From Thermodesulfovibrio thiophilus DSM 17215 (GTDB lineage: Bacteria > Nitrospirota > Thermodesulfovibrionia > Thermodesulfovibrionales > Thermodesulfovibrionaceae), in contig NZ_AUIU01000015.1 in assembly GCF_000423865.1 (NCBI RefSeq), positions 1-64,000 of the forward strand: a DNA stretch of 64,000 bases, given 5' to 3'. Made by a program: the position numbers and the translations under genes. The notes under the pieces were generated by a model. That model ran no database searches, was not told where the DNA came from, and saw only the letters and a list, made by a program, of their open reading frames with translations. How positions within the stretch are numbered: position 1 is the stretch's first letter; every line of letters begins with the position of its first letter. Shown piece by piece: positions 37,203 to 45,486 of this stretch.

Positions 37203-38223
37203 ATCCTCCTCCTACAACTAGAGTTGTTATGGTATTAGGAGGAAATATTCGAGCTGTATCTTCATTGTAAGAACCTGACGTGATAAAACTTACAGGTTTG
37301 CCAGATAAAACTGTTAGATTATATAAATTTCCATAGGTCTGAGCTAAATCAATTTTGGAAAAGCTTATGCAATCAACTGAAGCTGTATCCATTGTTTTTA
37401 ATGCTTTAAAACTTGACTGCATTGACATTGATGCATCCATAAGAAGACATTTTTTTATGGGCATATCTTTTAACAGATTTTTAAGATCATCTGCTAGATT
37501 CATATTTATATCTCCTGGAGTATCAATGAGCAATTTTTTTCTATCAATCTCTTTATGCATTATTTTATAAAGTTCTTTTGGTTCGTTCACAACTTTTGCC
37601 TCGCATTTTAATTTTATTGCTACTTCTTTTATATAAGCCACAGAACTGATTCGCTGGTCAAGAGAAATCACCATAATTTTTTCATTGTTAGACTTTAAAA
37701 GCCTTCCCATTTTAAAAACTGTAGTTGTTTTACCAACTCCTGGAAGTCCATAGAAAATAAATCCCCTTTCCTCATCAAAGTTATTTCTGCAGATGTTCAT
37801 TTCATGTTCAAGAGCTGTTCTTAATTCATTCATATCATTTGCTTTTTCTATAAGCATTAACGCGAGATAAGGCTCAACATTATTTTTTATCAGAAAATTG
37901 TAAAGTCCTCTTTTTGATATATCATCAAGTGAAGGGAATAGTTTTGTAACACTTTCTCTTAAGATGCTTACTTCAGCTTTAAGTTTTTCTATTTCCTTTA
38001 GGAGTTCATAATCAGGTTCTGAATTCAATCTCTTATTCAGTACCTCTGCTGCTGGTATTTCATCTTCTGCATCTATAGCTGCAGTTATCTCTATATAACT
38101 ACCCTCTGAAAGCGGGTCTTTTTTTGAATAGCTTGACAGAATTACTGCATCAGGCCCCATTTCTTTTTTAACTGTTTCTAAAACTTCTTTAAAGCTTCTT
38201 CCCTGGAACTTCTTTATCTTCAT
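37192..38223 (-). CDS. flhF: Flagellar placement GTPase FlhF
   Basis: FlhF is an SRP-type GTPase that marks the site of flagellar assembly. The 343-residue protein has an N-terminal segment (FQGRSFKEVLETVKKEMGPDAVILSS), an N domain, and the G domain with G1 GLPGVGKTTT. Later motifs deviate: LDQRISS replaces DTYRIAA, DTPGD replaces DTAGR, and SKID replaces TKLD. GTP hydrolysis may therefore be weak or altered. It sits between flhA and flhG. Confidence 0.9.
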   Translation of the reverse strand: MKIKKFQGRSFKEVLETVKKEMGPDAVILSSYSKKDPLSEGSYIEITAAIDAEDEIPAAEVLNKRLNSEPDYELLKEIEKLKAEVSILRESVTKLFPSLDDISKRGLYNFLIKNNVEPYLALMLIEKANDMNELRTALEHEMNICRNNFDEERGFIFYGLPGVGKTTTVFKMGRLLKSNNEKIMVISLDQRISSVAYIKEVAIKLKCEAKVVNEPKELYKIMHKEIDRKKLLIDTPGDINMNLADDLKNLLKDMPIKKCLLMDASMSMQSSFKALKTMDTASVDCISFSKIDLAQTYGNLYNLTVLSGKPVSFITSGSYNEDTARIFPPNTITTLVVGGGYEN

Positions 38224-38233
38224 TCATTCCCTC

Positions 38234-40282
38234 CTAATCAGGTTTTACTGTGCCAATGATAAATATTTTTACTCCCTGAGCTATCTCCTGTGGTGAAAGC
38301 ACAGGTAATGACGGAGCAATTCTTTCAACTGATCTTTTTATAAATCGTCTTATTGCCTGAGAACATATTAAGACAGGTTGATATCCTTTTATGGTCGCTT
38401 CGTCTGCGATATGTTTGACTTTTTCAATTATTTTTTCCATCAATACAGGATCTGAAGCAAAATTTATACCCTGTGGTGTTGTCTGAAGGGATTCAATAAA
38501 TGTTTTTTCAAGCGAAGGGTCGAAAAGAATTACAGAAATGGAACCGTCAGGATTCTGTACACTTTTTGTTATCTGTCTTGACAATGCCTGTCTGACATAC
38601 TCAGTTAAAATATCAGGGTCTTTTGTTATATTTGCATATTCTGCAAGAGTTTCCAGAATTGTCTGTAAATCCTTTATTGATACTCGTTCTCTTAAAAGAT
38701 TCTGAAGAACTTTTTGAACCTGCGAAAGATTTAGAACATTTGGAACCAAGTCATCAACAACTCTTGGATGAGTTTTTGCAAGATTATCAAGCAGTCTCTG
38801 GGTTTCCTGTTTCCCGAGCAGTTCGTAACCATAGTTTCTGAGAATTTCTCTTAAATGAGTAACGATAACAGAAGCAGCATCAACAACAGTAAAACCAAGC
38901 ATCTGAGATTTTGAGACATCTTTCTCTTCAATCCATAAAGCGTCCACGCCAAAAGCTGGATCTTTTGTGGGAATGCCATCAATATCCTGTCCAGGACGTG
39001 CTCCTATTGCAAGATATCTTCCCGGAATTATCTCTGAGGTTGATATCTCAATGCCCTTTATCAGAATACTGTATTGGGACGGCTTTAGGATTAGATTGTC
39101 TTTTATATGAATTGATGGCACTATATAACCCATCTCCATTGCTATCTGTTTTCTCAGTGAACGAATGCGTTCAACTAAAGAACTGTCACCTTCAACAAGA
39201 GGAATAAGATTATATCCGATTTCAAGTGAGATAGGATCAACCCTCAAGAGGCTTTCAAGTTGTGCTTCCATTGAAAGAGGTTTTTCTTCCATAGGAGGTG
39301 GCGTAACTGCTTTGTCTTTCTTTTCTTTGCTCACCATTAAATAGGCAACTGCTCCTGAAACAAGTGCAATAGTTATAAATGGAAGATGAGGCAGTCCTGG
39401 TATCAATCCCAGAAGCAGGAGAACTCCTCCTGCAGTTGCAAGAGTTTTGGGATTTTTAAAAAGCTGCTGTAAAATATCCTGTCCGAGATTTGCCTCAGTT
39501 GCTGCTCTTGAGACAACAATACCTGCGGCTGTTGATGTAATCAAAGCTGGAATCTGTGCTGCAAGGCCATCTCCTATTGTCAGTATTACGTAGGTCTGCA
39601 CTGCATCACTGATTGCCATGCCTTTCTGAATCACTCCGATGAGAATTCCACCTATAATATTTATAATCATGATAATAATCGCTGCAATTGCGTCACCACG
39701 AATAAATTTAGAAGCACCATCCATTGCACCATAAAAGTCAGCCTCTCTGCTTATTTCTTCTCTTCTGCGTCTTGCCTCTTTTTCATCAATAAGCCCTGCA
39801 TTTAGGTCTGCATCTATACTCATCTGTTTACCTGGCATTGCATCCAGTGTAAAACGAGCAGAAACTTCAGCAATCCTTCCTGCACCTTTTGTGATTACAA
39901 TAAAATTGATTATTACCAGGATTAAAAAAACAATTAAGCCAACAACAAAGTTTCCGCTGACGACAAACTCTCCAAATGCTTTAATAACCTTTCCTGCTGC
40001 TTCAGTTCCAATCTCTCCACGAGTAAGAATCAATCGAGTTGAAGCGATGTTAAGAGAAAGTCTGAGAAGTGTCGCAATCAGCAAAACAGAAGGAAAAACT
40101 GAGAAATCGAGCGGTTTTCTAACATAAGATGAAACGAGTATAATCAGAATTGAAAGAGTGATACTCATTGTAAGAGAAAGGTCAAGCATGAAAGGTGGTA
40201 AAGGAACAATCATGAATATCAGTATTAGAATTATTCCAACAGCGATTAAGACATCGCTTCTTATGTAACTTAAAATGTTCAT
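38234..40282 (-). CDS. flhA: Flagellar export gate protein FlhA
   Basis: FlhA is the large membrane subunit of the flagellar type III export gate and couples export to proton flow. The 682-residue protein has about eight N-terminal membrane helices, the conserved FHIPEP-type loop (GAGRIAEVSARFTLDAMPGKQMSIDADLNAG) and a cytosolic C-terminal domain that docks export substrates. It overlaps flhB by 4 bp and precedes flhF by 10 bp. Confidence 0.96.
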   Translation of the reverse strand: MNILSYIRSDVLIAVGIILILIFMIVPLPPFMLDLSLTMSITLSILIILVSSYVRKPLDFSVFPSVLLIATLLRLSLNIASTRLILTRGEIGTEAAGKVIKAFGEFVVSGNFVVGLIVFLILVIINFIVITKGAGRIAEVSARFTLDAMPGKQMSIDADLNAGLIDEKEARRRREEISREADFYGAMDGASKFIRGDAIAAIIIMIINIIGGILIGVIQKGMAISDAVQTYVILTIGDGLAAQIPALITSTAAGIVVSRAATEANLGQDILQQLFKNPKTLATAGGVLLLLGLIPGLPHLPFITIALVSGAVAYLMVSKEKKDKAVTPPPMEEKPLSMEAQLESLLRVDPISLEIGYNLIPLVEGDSSLVERIRSLRKQIAMEMGYIVPSIHIKDNLILKPSQYSILIKGIEISTSEIIPGRYLAIGARPGQDIDGIPTKDPAFGVDALWIEEKDVSKSQMLGFTVVDAASVIVTHLREILRNYGYELLGKQETQRLLDNLAKTHPRVVDDLVPNVLNLSQVQKVLQNLLRERVSIKDLQTILETLAEYANITKDPDILTEYVRQALSRQITKSVQNPDGSISVILFDPSLEKTFIESLQTTPQGINFASDPVLMEKIIEKVKHIADEATIKGYQPVLICSQAIRRFIKRSVERIAPSLPVLSPQEIAQGVKIFIIGTVKPD

Positions 40283-41340
40283 ACCACCTGTCTTCCCTTG
40301 ATTTTATAAACAGCTGCTAAAATCGCAGCAACTGCTTTATAGAGTGCAGCTGGAATTTCATGTCCAACTGGAATTTTATATAAAGCTCGTGCAAGCGGTT
40401 TGTTTTCATAAATCGGAATTCCTGCCTGACGTGCAATCTCTTTTATTCTCTCAGCAAGAATATTTGCTCCTTTTGCTACAATCTCAGGGGCATGCATGTT
40501 TGTAGAGTCATACTTTATGCAAACAGCAAAATGCAGCGGGTTCGTGATAACAACATCTGCTTTGGGCACTTCCTGCATCATTCTTCTGCGTGCCATTTCT
40601 CTCTGAAGACTTCTTATTCTTGCTCTCACTAATGGAGAGCCTTCGGTTTCTTTAAATTCTTCTTTAATCTCTTGTTTTGTCATTCTCAAGTTCCTTTCAT
40701 ACTGCCATCTCTGATAAGCAAAATCTATACCTGCAAACATTGTAAGCATGATAAGGCATGCAAGTACAAGCTGATAAATTTTCTGGAAACTGAGACCGGC
40801 TATAGTCTTAACATCCATGTCAACAAGAAGCGGCAGAAGATTGACATCTTTTTTTAGAACAAAATATATTACCATGCCCAGAGCAATAAGTTTTAAGGTC
40901 CCTTTTATAGCTTCAAAAAGAGCATTCATTGAAAAAAGTCTTTTAAGCCCTTTTAAAGGACTTATTTTAGAAATATCCGGAACAAGTGGTGCACCTGTGA
41001 AAAGAAATCCTGTCTGAATAAAATGAACAAGCAGAACACTGAAAATAATAACTCCTGCAATGGGAGTAAACTGGACAAAAAACCATTTGATCTCTTCCTG
41101 CATTATCGTCAGTATAGCTCCACCTATAAAATCAGGATTTTTTATCCTTATAAATGAGTTTTTCAGATGCTGCATTATTCCTAAAAGAAATGTTCCTGAA
41201 AATACAAAATAAAGAAAAATCATCCATGTTCCAATTATACTAGTTAATTCTCTACTCCTTGGCACCTCACCTTTTTGTCTTGCCTTTTCCTTTCTTCGAG
41301 GAGTAGCCTGTTCTGTCCGTTCTTGAAGTTCTTCTGGCAT
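40279..41340 (-). CDS. flhB: Flagellar export switch protein FlhB
   Basis: FlhB switches the export machine from rod/hook to filament substrates after self-cleavage. The 353-residue protein has the N-terminal ERTEQATPRRKEKARQKG, four membrane helices and a cytosolic domain. The cleavage motif is N267-P-L-H270 instead of the usual NPTH. Asn-Pro, the scissile pair, and His are kept; Thr is replaced by Leu. It lies 3 bp after fliR. Confidence 0.95.
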   Translation of the reverse strand: MPEELQERTEQATPRRKEKARQKGEVPRSRELTSIIGTWMIFLYFVFSGTFLLGIMQHLKNSFIRIKNPDFIGGAILTIMQEEIKWFFVQFTPIAGVIIFSVLLVHFIQTGFLFTGAPLVPDISKISPLKGLKRLFSMNALFEAIKGTLKLIALGMVIYFVLKKDVNLLPLLVDMDVKTIAGLSFQKIYQLVLACLIMLTMFAGIDFAYQRWQYERNLRMTKQEIKEEFKETEGSPLVRARIRSLQREMARRRMMQEVPKADVVITNPLHFAVCIKYDSTNMHAPEIVAKGANILAERIKEIARQAGIPIYENKPLARALYKIPVGHEIPAALYKAVAAILAAVYKIKGRQVV

Positions 41341-41343
41341 GTC

Positions 41344-42075
41344 TTACCTCAGCAAACTGAACAATGCGTCTTTAAGATTTATAAATGCTTTTCCAAGAAC
41401 CATTGTAAACATCGGAATGCTAATCCACATAGTAATGACTCCAGTTGCAAGCAGAAGAGGGAATCCTACAAAAAATACATTTGCCTGGGGCATAATTCTT
41501 GATAGAAAACCAAGCCCTATGTTCATTAAAACCTGAACAAGTATCACAGGTGCTGAAAGTTTTAATGCTAAAGGAAATAGTAAATAAGAAAACTCTATCA
41601 CATTGCCTGTAAATGAATATTTTGCTGGTAATTCAAAACTTTTTATAATCATTTCTACAAGCGTTAGATGTAAATCAAGTGAGAAAAAAAGAGCTATTGT
41701 AAACATTTCATAAAAAACACTGATTGGCCCCATGAGTTCTCCAAACTGAGGATTGAACACATTTGCAACGGAAAAACCAATTTGAATACTCATCCACTGG
41801 GCAGCTGTTTCAACTGCTGCGATTATAACTCTTGTCATCAGTCCTATAGCCAGACCGAACACTACGGCATTAAAAATAGATATAAAAAGATTTTCCTCCT
41901 TGACAGGTAAAAAAGGCATTATTGCAATAGATACAGATAGAGCAAAAAAGGCTCTGAACATCAAGGGAACAGTTCGACTTCCAATATAAGGAAGGAAAAA
42001 TAAAATTGTTGAAACCCTTATAAAAACAGGGATGAATTTATAAAAGTTTGTTGTAATGAGATCCAGATAGTTCAT
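41344..42075 (-). CDS. fliR: Flagellar export protein FliR
   Basis: FliR is a membrane subunit of the export gate core (FliPQR). The 243-residue protein has about six hydrophobic helices and family motifs such as IGFSVANVFNPQFGELMGPISVFYE. It follows fliQ directly with no gap, in the usual fliP-fliQ-fliR-flhB order. Confidence 0.95.
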   Translation of the reverse strand: MNYLDLITTNFYKFIPVFIRVSTILFFLPYIGSRTVPLMFRAFFALSVSIAIMPFLPVKEENLFISIFNAVVFGLAIGLMTRVIIAAVETAAQWMSIQIGFSVANVFNPQFGELMGPISVFYEMFTIALFFSLDLHLTLVEMIIKSFELPAKYSFTGNVIEFSYLLFPLALKLSAPVILVQVLMNIGLGFLSRIMPQANVFFVGFPLLLATGVITMWISIPMFTMVLGKAFINLKDALFSLLR

Positions 42076-42345
42076 TTATTTTACATACATTGGAAGATTT
42101 TCAAAAATTCCTCTTGTAAATCGCATCATGACATTGACAATCCATGGCAGTGTGAGAAGCAATGTGAGAAACACGGCAATTACTTTCGGAACGAAACTTA
42201 TTGTCATCTCTTGAAGTTGGGTTATTGCCTGAAATAAACCTATAATTAGTCCCACCAGGAGGCTTACAAGCAAAACAGGGCCACCCACCAGAAGAATTGT
42301 CTCAAATGTTTGTTTTGATATATAGTTTAACAACTCTACTGTCAT
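42076..42345 (-). CDS. fliQ: Flagellar export protein FliQ
   Basis: FliQ is a small subunit of the export gate. The 89-residue protein has two membrane helices and the family motif LLVSLLVGLIIGLFQAITQ followed by QEMTISFVPK. It overlaps the FliO-FliP gene by 4 bp. Confidence 0.95.
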   Translation of the reverse strand: MTVELLNYISKQTFETILLVGGPVLLVSLLVGLIIGLFQAITQLQEMTISFVPKVIAVFLTLLLTLPWIVNVMMRFTRGIFENLPMYVK

Positions 42346-43352
42346 TTAAATCCTCCTGCAAGAGAGCCAATTATTAACTGCCATCCATCCACAAGAACAA
42401 ACAGTAAAAGTTTAAAAGGCATTGATATCATGGCTGGTGGTACCATAAACATTCCCATTGAAAGCAATATGCTTGCCACTACAATATCGATAATCAAAAA
42501 TGGAAGAAAAATTAAAAATCCTATTTCAAATGCTCTTTTAAGCTCTCCAAGAGCAAATGCTGGAACAACTATTTTCATCGGTAAATCCATTGGAATTGCT
42601 GGTTTTATCTCTGTTTTTGAAAGCTTAAGAAAAAGAGCCAGGTCTCTTTCTCTTGTCTGTTTCAACATGAACTCTTTAAACGGCACTGATGTTCTGTTTA
42701 TTGCTTCCTGCATTGTAACCTCTTTTTTTGAAAGAGGAATGTATGCTTCATTATAAGCTCTGTCTAATGTTGGAGACATAATAAAAAGTGTGAGAAACAG
42801 AGAAAGTCCAACTATTACCTGATTTGGTGGAACTGCAGGAGTTCCCAATGCCTGTCTGAGAAGGGAAAGAACTATAACTATTCTTGTAAAAGATGTCATC
42901 ATAATAAGTGTTGCAGGAAGGAAAGTAAGCAGTGTTATAAAAACTAAAAGATCCACTGCTGAGGAAAATCCAAAGAGCCCATCTAATCCAGCAGGTTGAG
43001 GAGCTGAAAAACAGACTGCAGGTATAAAAACTAAGGAAATAGTAAGCAGGCTGTTTTTAAAAAATTTTTGCCAAGCAGGCTTTTTCTCATAGATTTCATC
43101 ATCAAAGATTGCTTTAATCTTTGCGGAATCAAGTTTGCTTAAGAGGCTTAGACCATTTTCTGATATTCCAACAAGGAGATATTCATCAAAAGCTTTTAAA
43201 ACTCCTATGCCCTTTTTATATCCTACTGGCTGGTAATATATAATCTGAATAAAGCCCTTTCCAGGATTTATTTTGTTTTTCATTAAACGTAAAACAATGT
43301 ACATGGCTGCAATAATAAACACTAAAGATGCGATAACCTTAAAGTATTCCAT
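42342..43352 (-). CDS. fliP: FliO-FliP fusion, flagellar export gate
   Basis: One 336-residue ORF holds two export-gate proteins. Residues 1-85 resemble FliO: one N-terminal membrane helix and a small soluble domain (YYQPVGYKKGIGVLKAFDEYLLVGIS). From about residue 95 it continues as FliP, beginning with a hydrophobic signal-like segment (NSLLTISLVFIPAVCFSAPQ) and including TSFTRIVIVLSLLRQALGTPAVPPNQVIVGLSLFLT. No methionine lies near the junction, so FliP is not separately started there. The internal signal segment could still be cleaved to release mature FliP. Confidence 0.85.
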   Translation of the reverse strand: MEYFKVIASLVFIIAAMYIVLRLMKNKINPGKGFIQIIYYQPVGYKKGIGVLKAFDEYLLVGISENGLSLLSKLDSAKIKAIFDDEIYEKKPAWQKFFKNSLLTISLVFIPAVCFSAPQPAGLDGLFGFSSAVDLLVFITLLTFLPATLIMMTSFTRIVIVLSLLRQALGTPAVPPNQVIVGLSLFLTLFIMSPTLDRAYNEAYIPLSKKEVTMQEAINRTSVPFKEFMLKQTRERDLALFLKLSKTEIKPAIPMDLPMKIVVPAFALGELKRAFEIGFLIFLPFLIIDIVVASILLSMGMFMVPPAMISMPFKLLLFVLVDGWQLIIGSLAGGFK

Positions 43353-43360
43353 TCTATCAC

Positions 43361-43780
43361 CTATGAAAGCTGTTTTACTCTTTCCTGCGGGCTTATAATA
43401 TCAGTAATTCTTATCCCGAATTTTTCATTTACCACAACAACCTCTCCTCTTCCAATAAGCTTGCCGTTAACATAAACCTCCATTGGTTCACCTGCAAGCT
43501 TATCAAGAGCAACAACAGAACCTTGCGTTAACTGAAGAAGTTCCTGAACAAGAATTTTTGTTTGTCCAATGATAACTGTTAGTTCAAGAGGAATATCAAG
43601 AATGAATTCTATATCTCTTATTTTGGGTTTGTCAGCAGAGGGCGTAAACTCCTGAATATCTGGAGTTTGAACCTCTTTTTGAGTTTTCATAGCTTTTTCC
43701 ATTTCAACAGCTTTTGCCATATCAAGTTCTTCTTCAGATATTTCTTCTGGATGTTGTTCCTGAGGTTTATTTTCTTCCAT
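43361..43780 (-). CDS. fliN: Flagellar motor switch protein FliN
   Basis: FliN forms the bottom of the C-ring with FliM and helps dock export substrates. The 139-residue protein has an acidic N-terminal region and the SpoA/SURF1 domain (IEFILDIPLELTVIIGQTKILVQELLQLTQGSVVALDKLAGEP, GRGEVVVVNEKFGIRITDI). It follows fliM by 2 bp. Confidence 0.95.
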   Translation of the reverse strand: MEENKPQEQHPEEISEEELDMAKAVEMEKAMKTQKEVQTPDIQEFTPSADKPKIRDIEFILDIPLELTVIIGQTKILVQELLQLTQGSVVALDKLAGEPMEVYVNGKLIGRGEVVVVNEKFGIRITDIISPQERVKQLS

Positions 43781-43782
43781 TT

Positions 43783-44754
43783 TTATGCCTCCCCTGATAT
43801 TTTTACTGCGTAGTTTCCTTTAAAAGTGCCAAACTTTCCCTTAAATTTTTTAACACCTTCAACAAGGACATCGATATCTTCATCTACTCTTTTTTGAAGA
43901 GTAATAATGTCTCCTGTTTGAATGTTTAACAGAGTTTGAAAATCTATAGTGACTTTGCCAAGTACTGCTTCTATTCGCACTGGAGCTTCTTTTAACTGTG
44001 TTTTAAGGCGTCCTATCCATTTCATATCTATTTCATCTGTATCAGCCAAAAATGCACTGTAAAGCTTCTCTTTGATTGGTTCAACAGAAGAGTAAGGGAT
44101 GCATACCATAATTCTACATTCTCGTGTTTCAATTTCAAGGGTAAAATTCGTCTCTATAACCACATCCACAGGAGTAACGATTGTAACAAACTGAGGGTTC
44201 ATCTCACTACGAATATAATGTGGTTTTATTGGAAACACAGGCTTCCATGCCTCTTCCATGCTCTCAAGAAACATCATGACAACTTTGTGAATAATTCTCT
44301 GTTCTATTGGAGTAAACTCTCTTCCTTCAGGTTTGTAATAACCTTTACCAGAACCTCCGAAATAAAACTCTATCAGGCTGAAAATCATTGATGCATCAAA
44401 CACAACCAGACTGAATCCTCTGAGAGGTTCGAGTTTTATAATATTTAAACTTGAAGGGAACGGAACTGAACGTAGAAAATCATAAAACTTTGTTATATTA
44501 ACATTAACATTTACAACTTCAACTATTTTCCTTATGTCAGAGGCAAGGGCTATGCGAAATGCTCTTGCAAGACGCTCATTAATGATATCCAGAGATGGCA
44601 TTCTGCCTCGAACAATTTTTTCCTGAGATGTGAAATCATATGATCTTATTCCTGAAGGAGCTTCTGCTGTTTCAGTTTCTACTTCTCCTCCTGAGATGCC
44701 TTTTAACAGGGCATCTATTTCTTCCTGTGATAGAATTTCGTTATTGTCTGGCAT
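43783..44754 (-). CDS. fliM: Flagellar motor switch protein FliM
   Basis: FliM binds phosphorylated CheY and reverses the motor. The 323-residue protein has the N-terminal CheY-binding peptide (ILSQEEIDALLKGI), the middle CheC-like domain (RAFRIALASDIRKI, FFGGSGKGYYKPEGREFTPIE) and a C-terminal SpoA domain. It follows fliL by 2 bp. Confidence 0.96.
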   Translation of the reverse strand: MPDNNEILSQEEIDALLKGISGGEVETETAEAPSGIRSYDFTSQEKIVRGRMPSLDIINERLARAFRIALASDIRKIVEVVNVNVNITKFYDFLRSVPFPSSLNIIKLEPLRGFSLVVFDASMIFSLIEFYFGGSGKGYYKPEGREFTPIEQRIIHKVVMMFLESMEEAWKPVFPIKPHYIRSEMNPQFVTIVTPVDVVIETNFTLEIETRECRIMVCIPYSSVEPIKEKLYSAFLADTDEIDMKWIGRLKTQLKEAPVRIEAVLGKVTIDFQTLLNIQTGDIITLQKRVDEDIDVLVEGVKKFKGKFGTFKGNYAVKISGEA

Positions 44755-44756
44755 GG

Positions 44757-45260
44757 CTACTGCATCACAAAATCTGTAAGATAAACATTTACAACACTAT
44801 TGTCGCCAAGAATCTGATTAATTCTTTGCTTTATCTCGTCTTTAAGAAGTAATTTCCCTTCTGGAGTAATCAATTCATCTGACGTTTTATTTGTAAGAAG
44901 AGTTATTATAATATCTCTTATTTGAGGTGTTTTGTTTTTTGCTGATTCAAGCAATCTTGCATCAGAAAGTTCAATCTGAATAGAAACTTTAAGATACTTT
45001 GATCCACTCTGGTCCATTAAGTTGACTACAAACGGCTCAAGTGCAAAATTAACAGTAATAGTATTTTTTGAGTCTTTTGTAATAATGCCTTTTTTGTCTG
45101 TACTACCCTTTACAAGTAAAAGATAAGCTCCTGCTGCACCAACTGCAAGCACAACAACAGCAATAATAATTATTAATGAAAATTTTCTCTTTTTCTTAGG
45201 TTTTTCCTGTTGAGTTTCAGGTTGTTCTTCTTCTAATTTTGCTGTTTTTTCTTTTGCCAT
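44757..45260 (-). CDS. fliL: Flagellar basal body protein FliL
   Basis: FliL surrounds the stator and supports torque. The 167-residue protein has a Lys/Glu/Gln-rich cytosolic N terminus, one membrane helix (FSLIIIIAVVVLAVGAAGAY) and a periplasmic domain. The start at 45260 is chosen over 45308 because AGGAGG lies 8 bp upstream and because the predicted sigma-54 start site (about 45293) is downstream of 45308. It is the first gene of the 20-gene flagellar-chemotaxis run. Confidence 0.92.
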   Translation of the reverse strand: MAKEKTAKLEEEQPETQQEKPKKKRKFSLIIIIAVVVLAVGAAGAYLLLVKGSTDKKGIITKDSKNTITVNFALEPFVVNLMDQSGSKYLKVSIQIELSDARLLESAKNKTPQIRDIIITLLTNKTSDELITPEGKLLLKDEIKQRINQILGDNSVVNVYLTDFVMQ

Positions 45261-45302
45261 AACCATAGCCTCCTTTTGAGTTTTATCTAAATTTAAAACA
45301 TT

Positions 45303-45319
45303 TAGCATAGTTTATGCCA
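45303..45319 (-). promoter_or_regulatory. Sigma-54 (-24/-12) promoter of the fliL operon
   Basis: On the minus strand the site reads TGGCATAAACTATGCTA. It has the invariant GG and GC dinucleotides exactly 10 bp apart, the requirement for RpoN promoters, with good flanking bases (TGGCA, TGCTA). Transcription would start near 45293, giving a leader of about 33 nt before fliL. Flagellar switch and export genes are RpoN-dependent in many bacteria. An activator of the NtrC type would be needed; none is in the window. Confidence 0.7.
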
Positions 45320-45486
45320 TTTTATACAGAAACTTAAAGGTGCCAAAGAATTTATATTTTTTCATACAGAGAATTTCAGTTTTATGCTGAGTTGCATCTG
45401 TTTGGGAATTTATTATCCTTGATGATTCTAAGGTTAAATTAAAATATCCTGCCAATATTTTGACGACCTAACGGTCATTTGACAGT

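Noticed and set aside
45455-45485. Short hairpin GACC-TAAC-GGTC after mutL
   Set aside because: The stem is only 4-6 bp and no T tract follows, so it is too weak to call a terminator.
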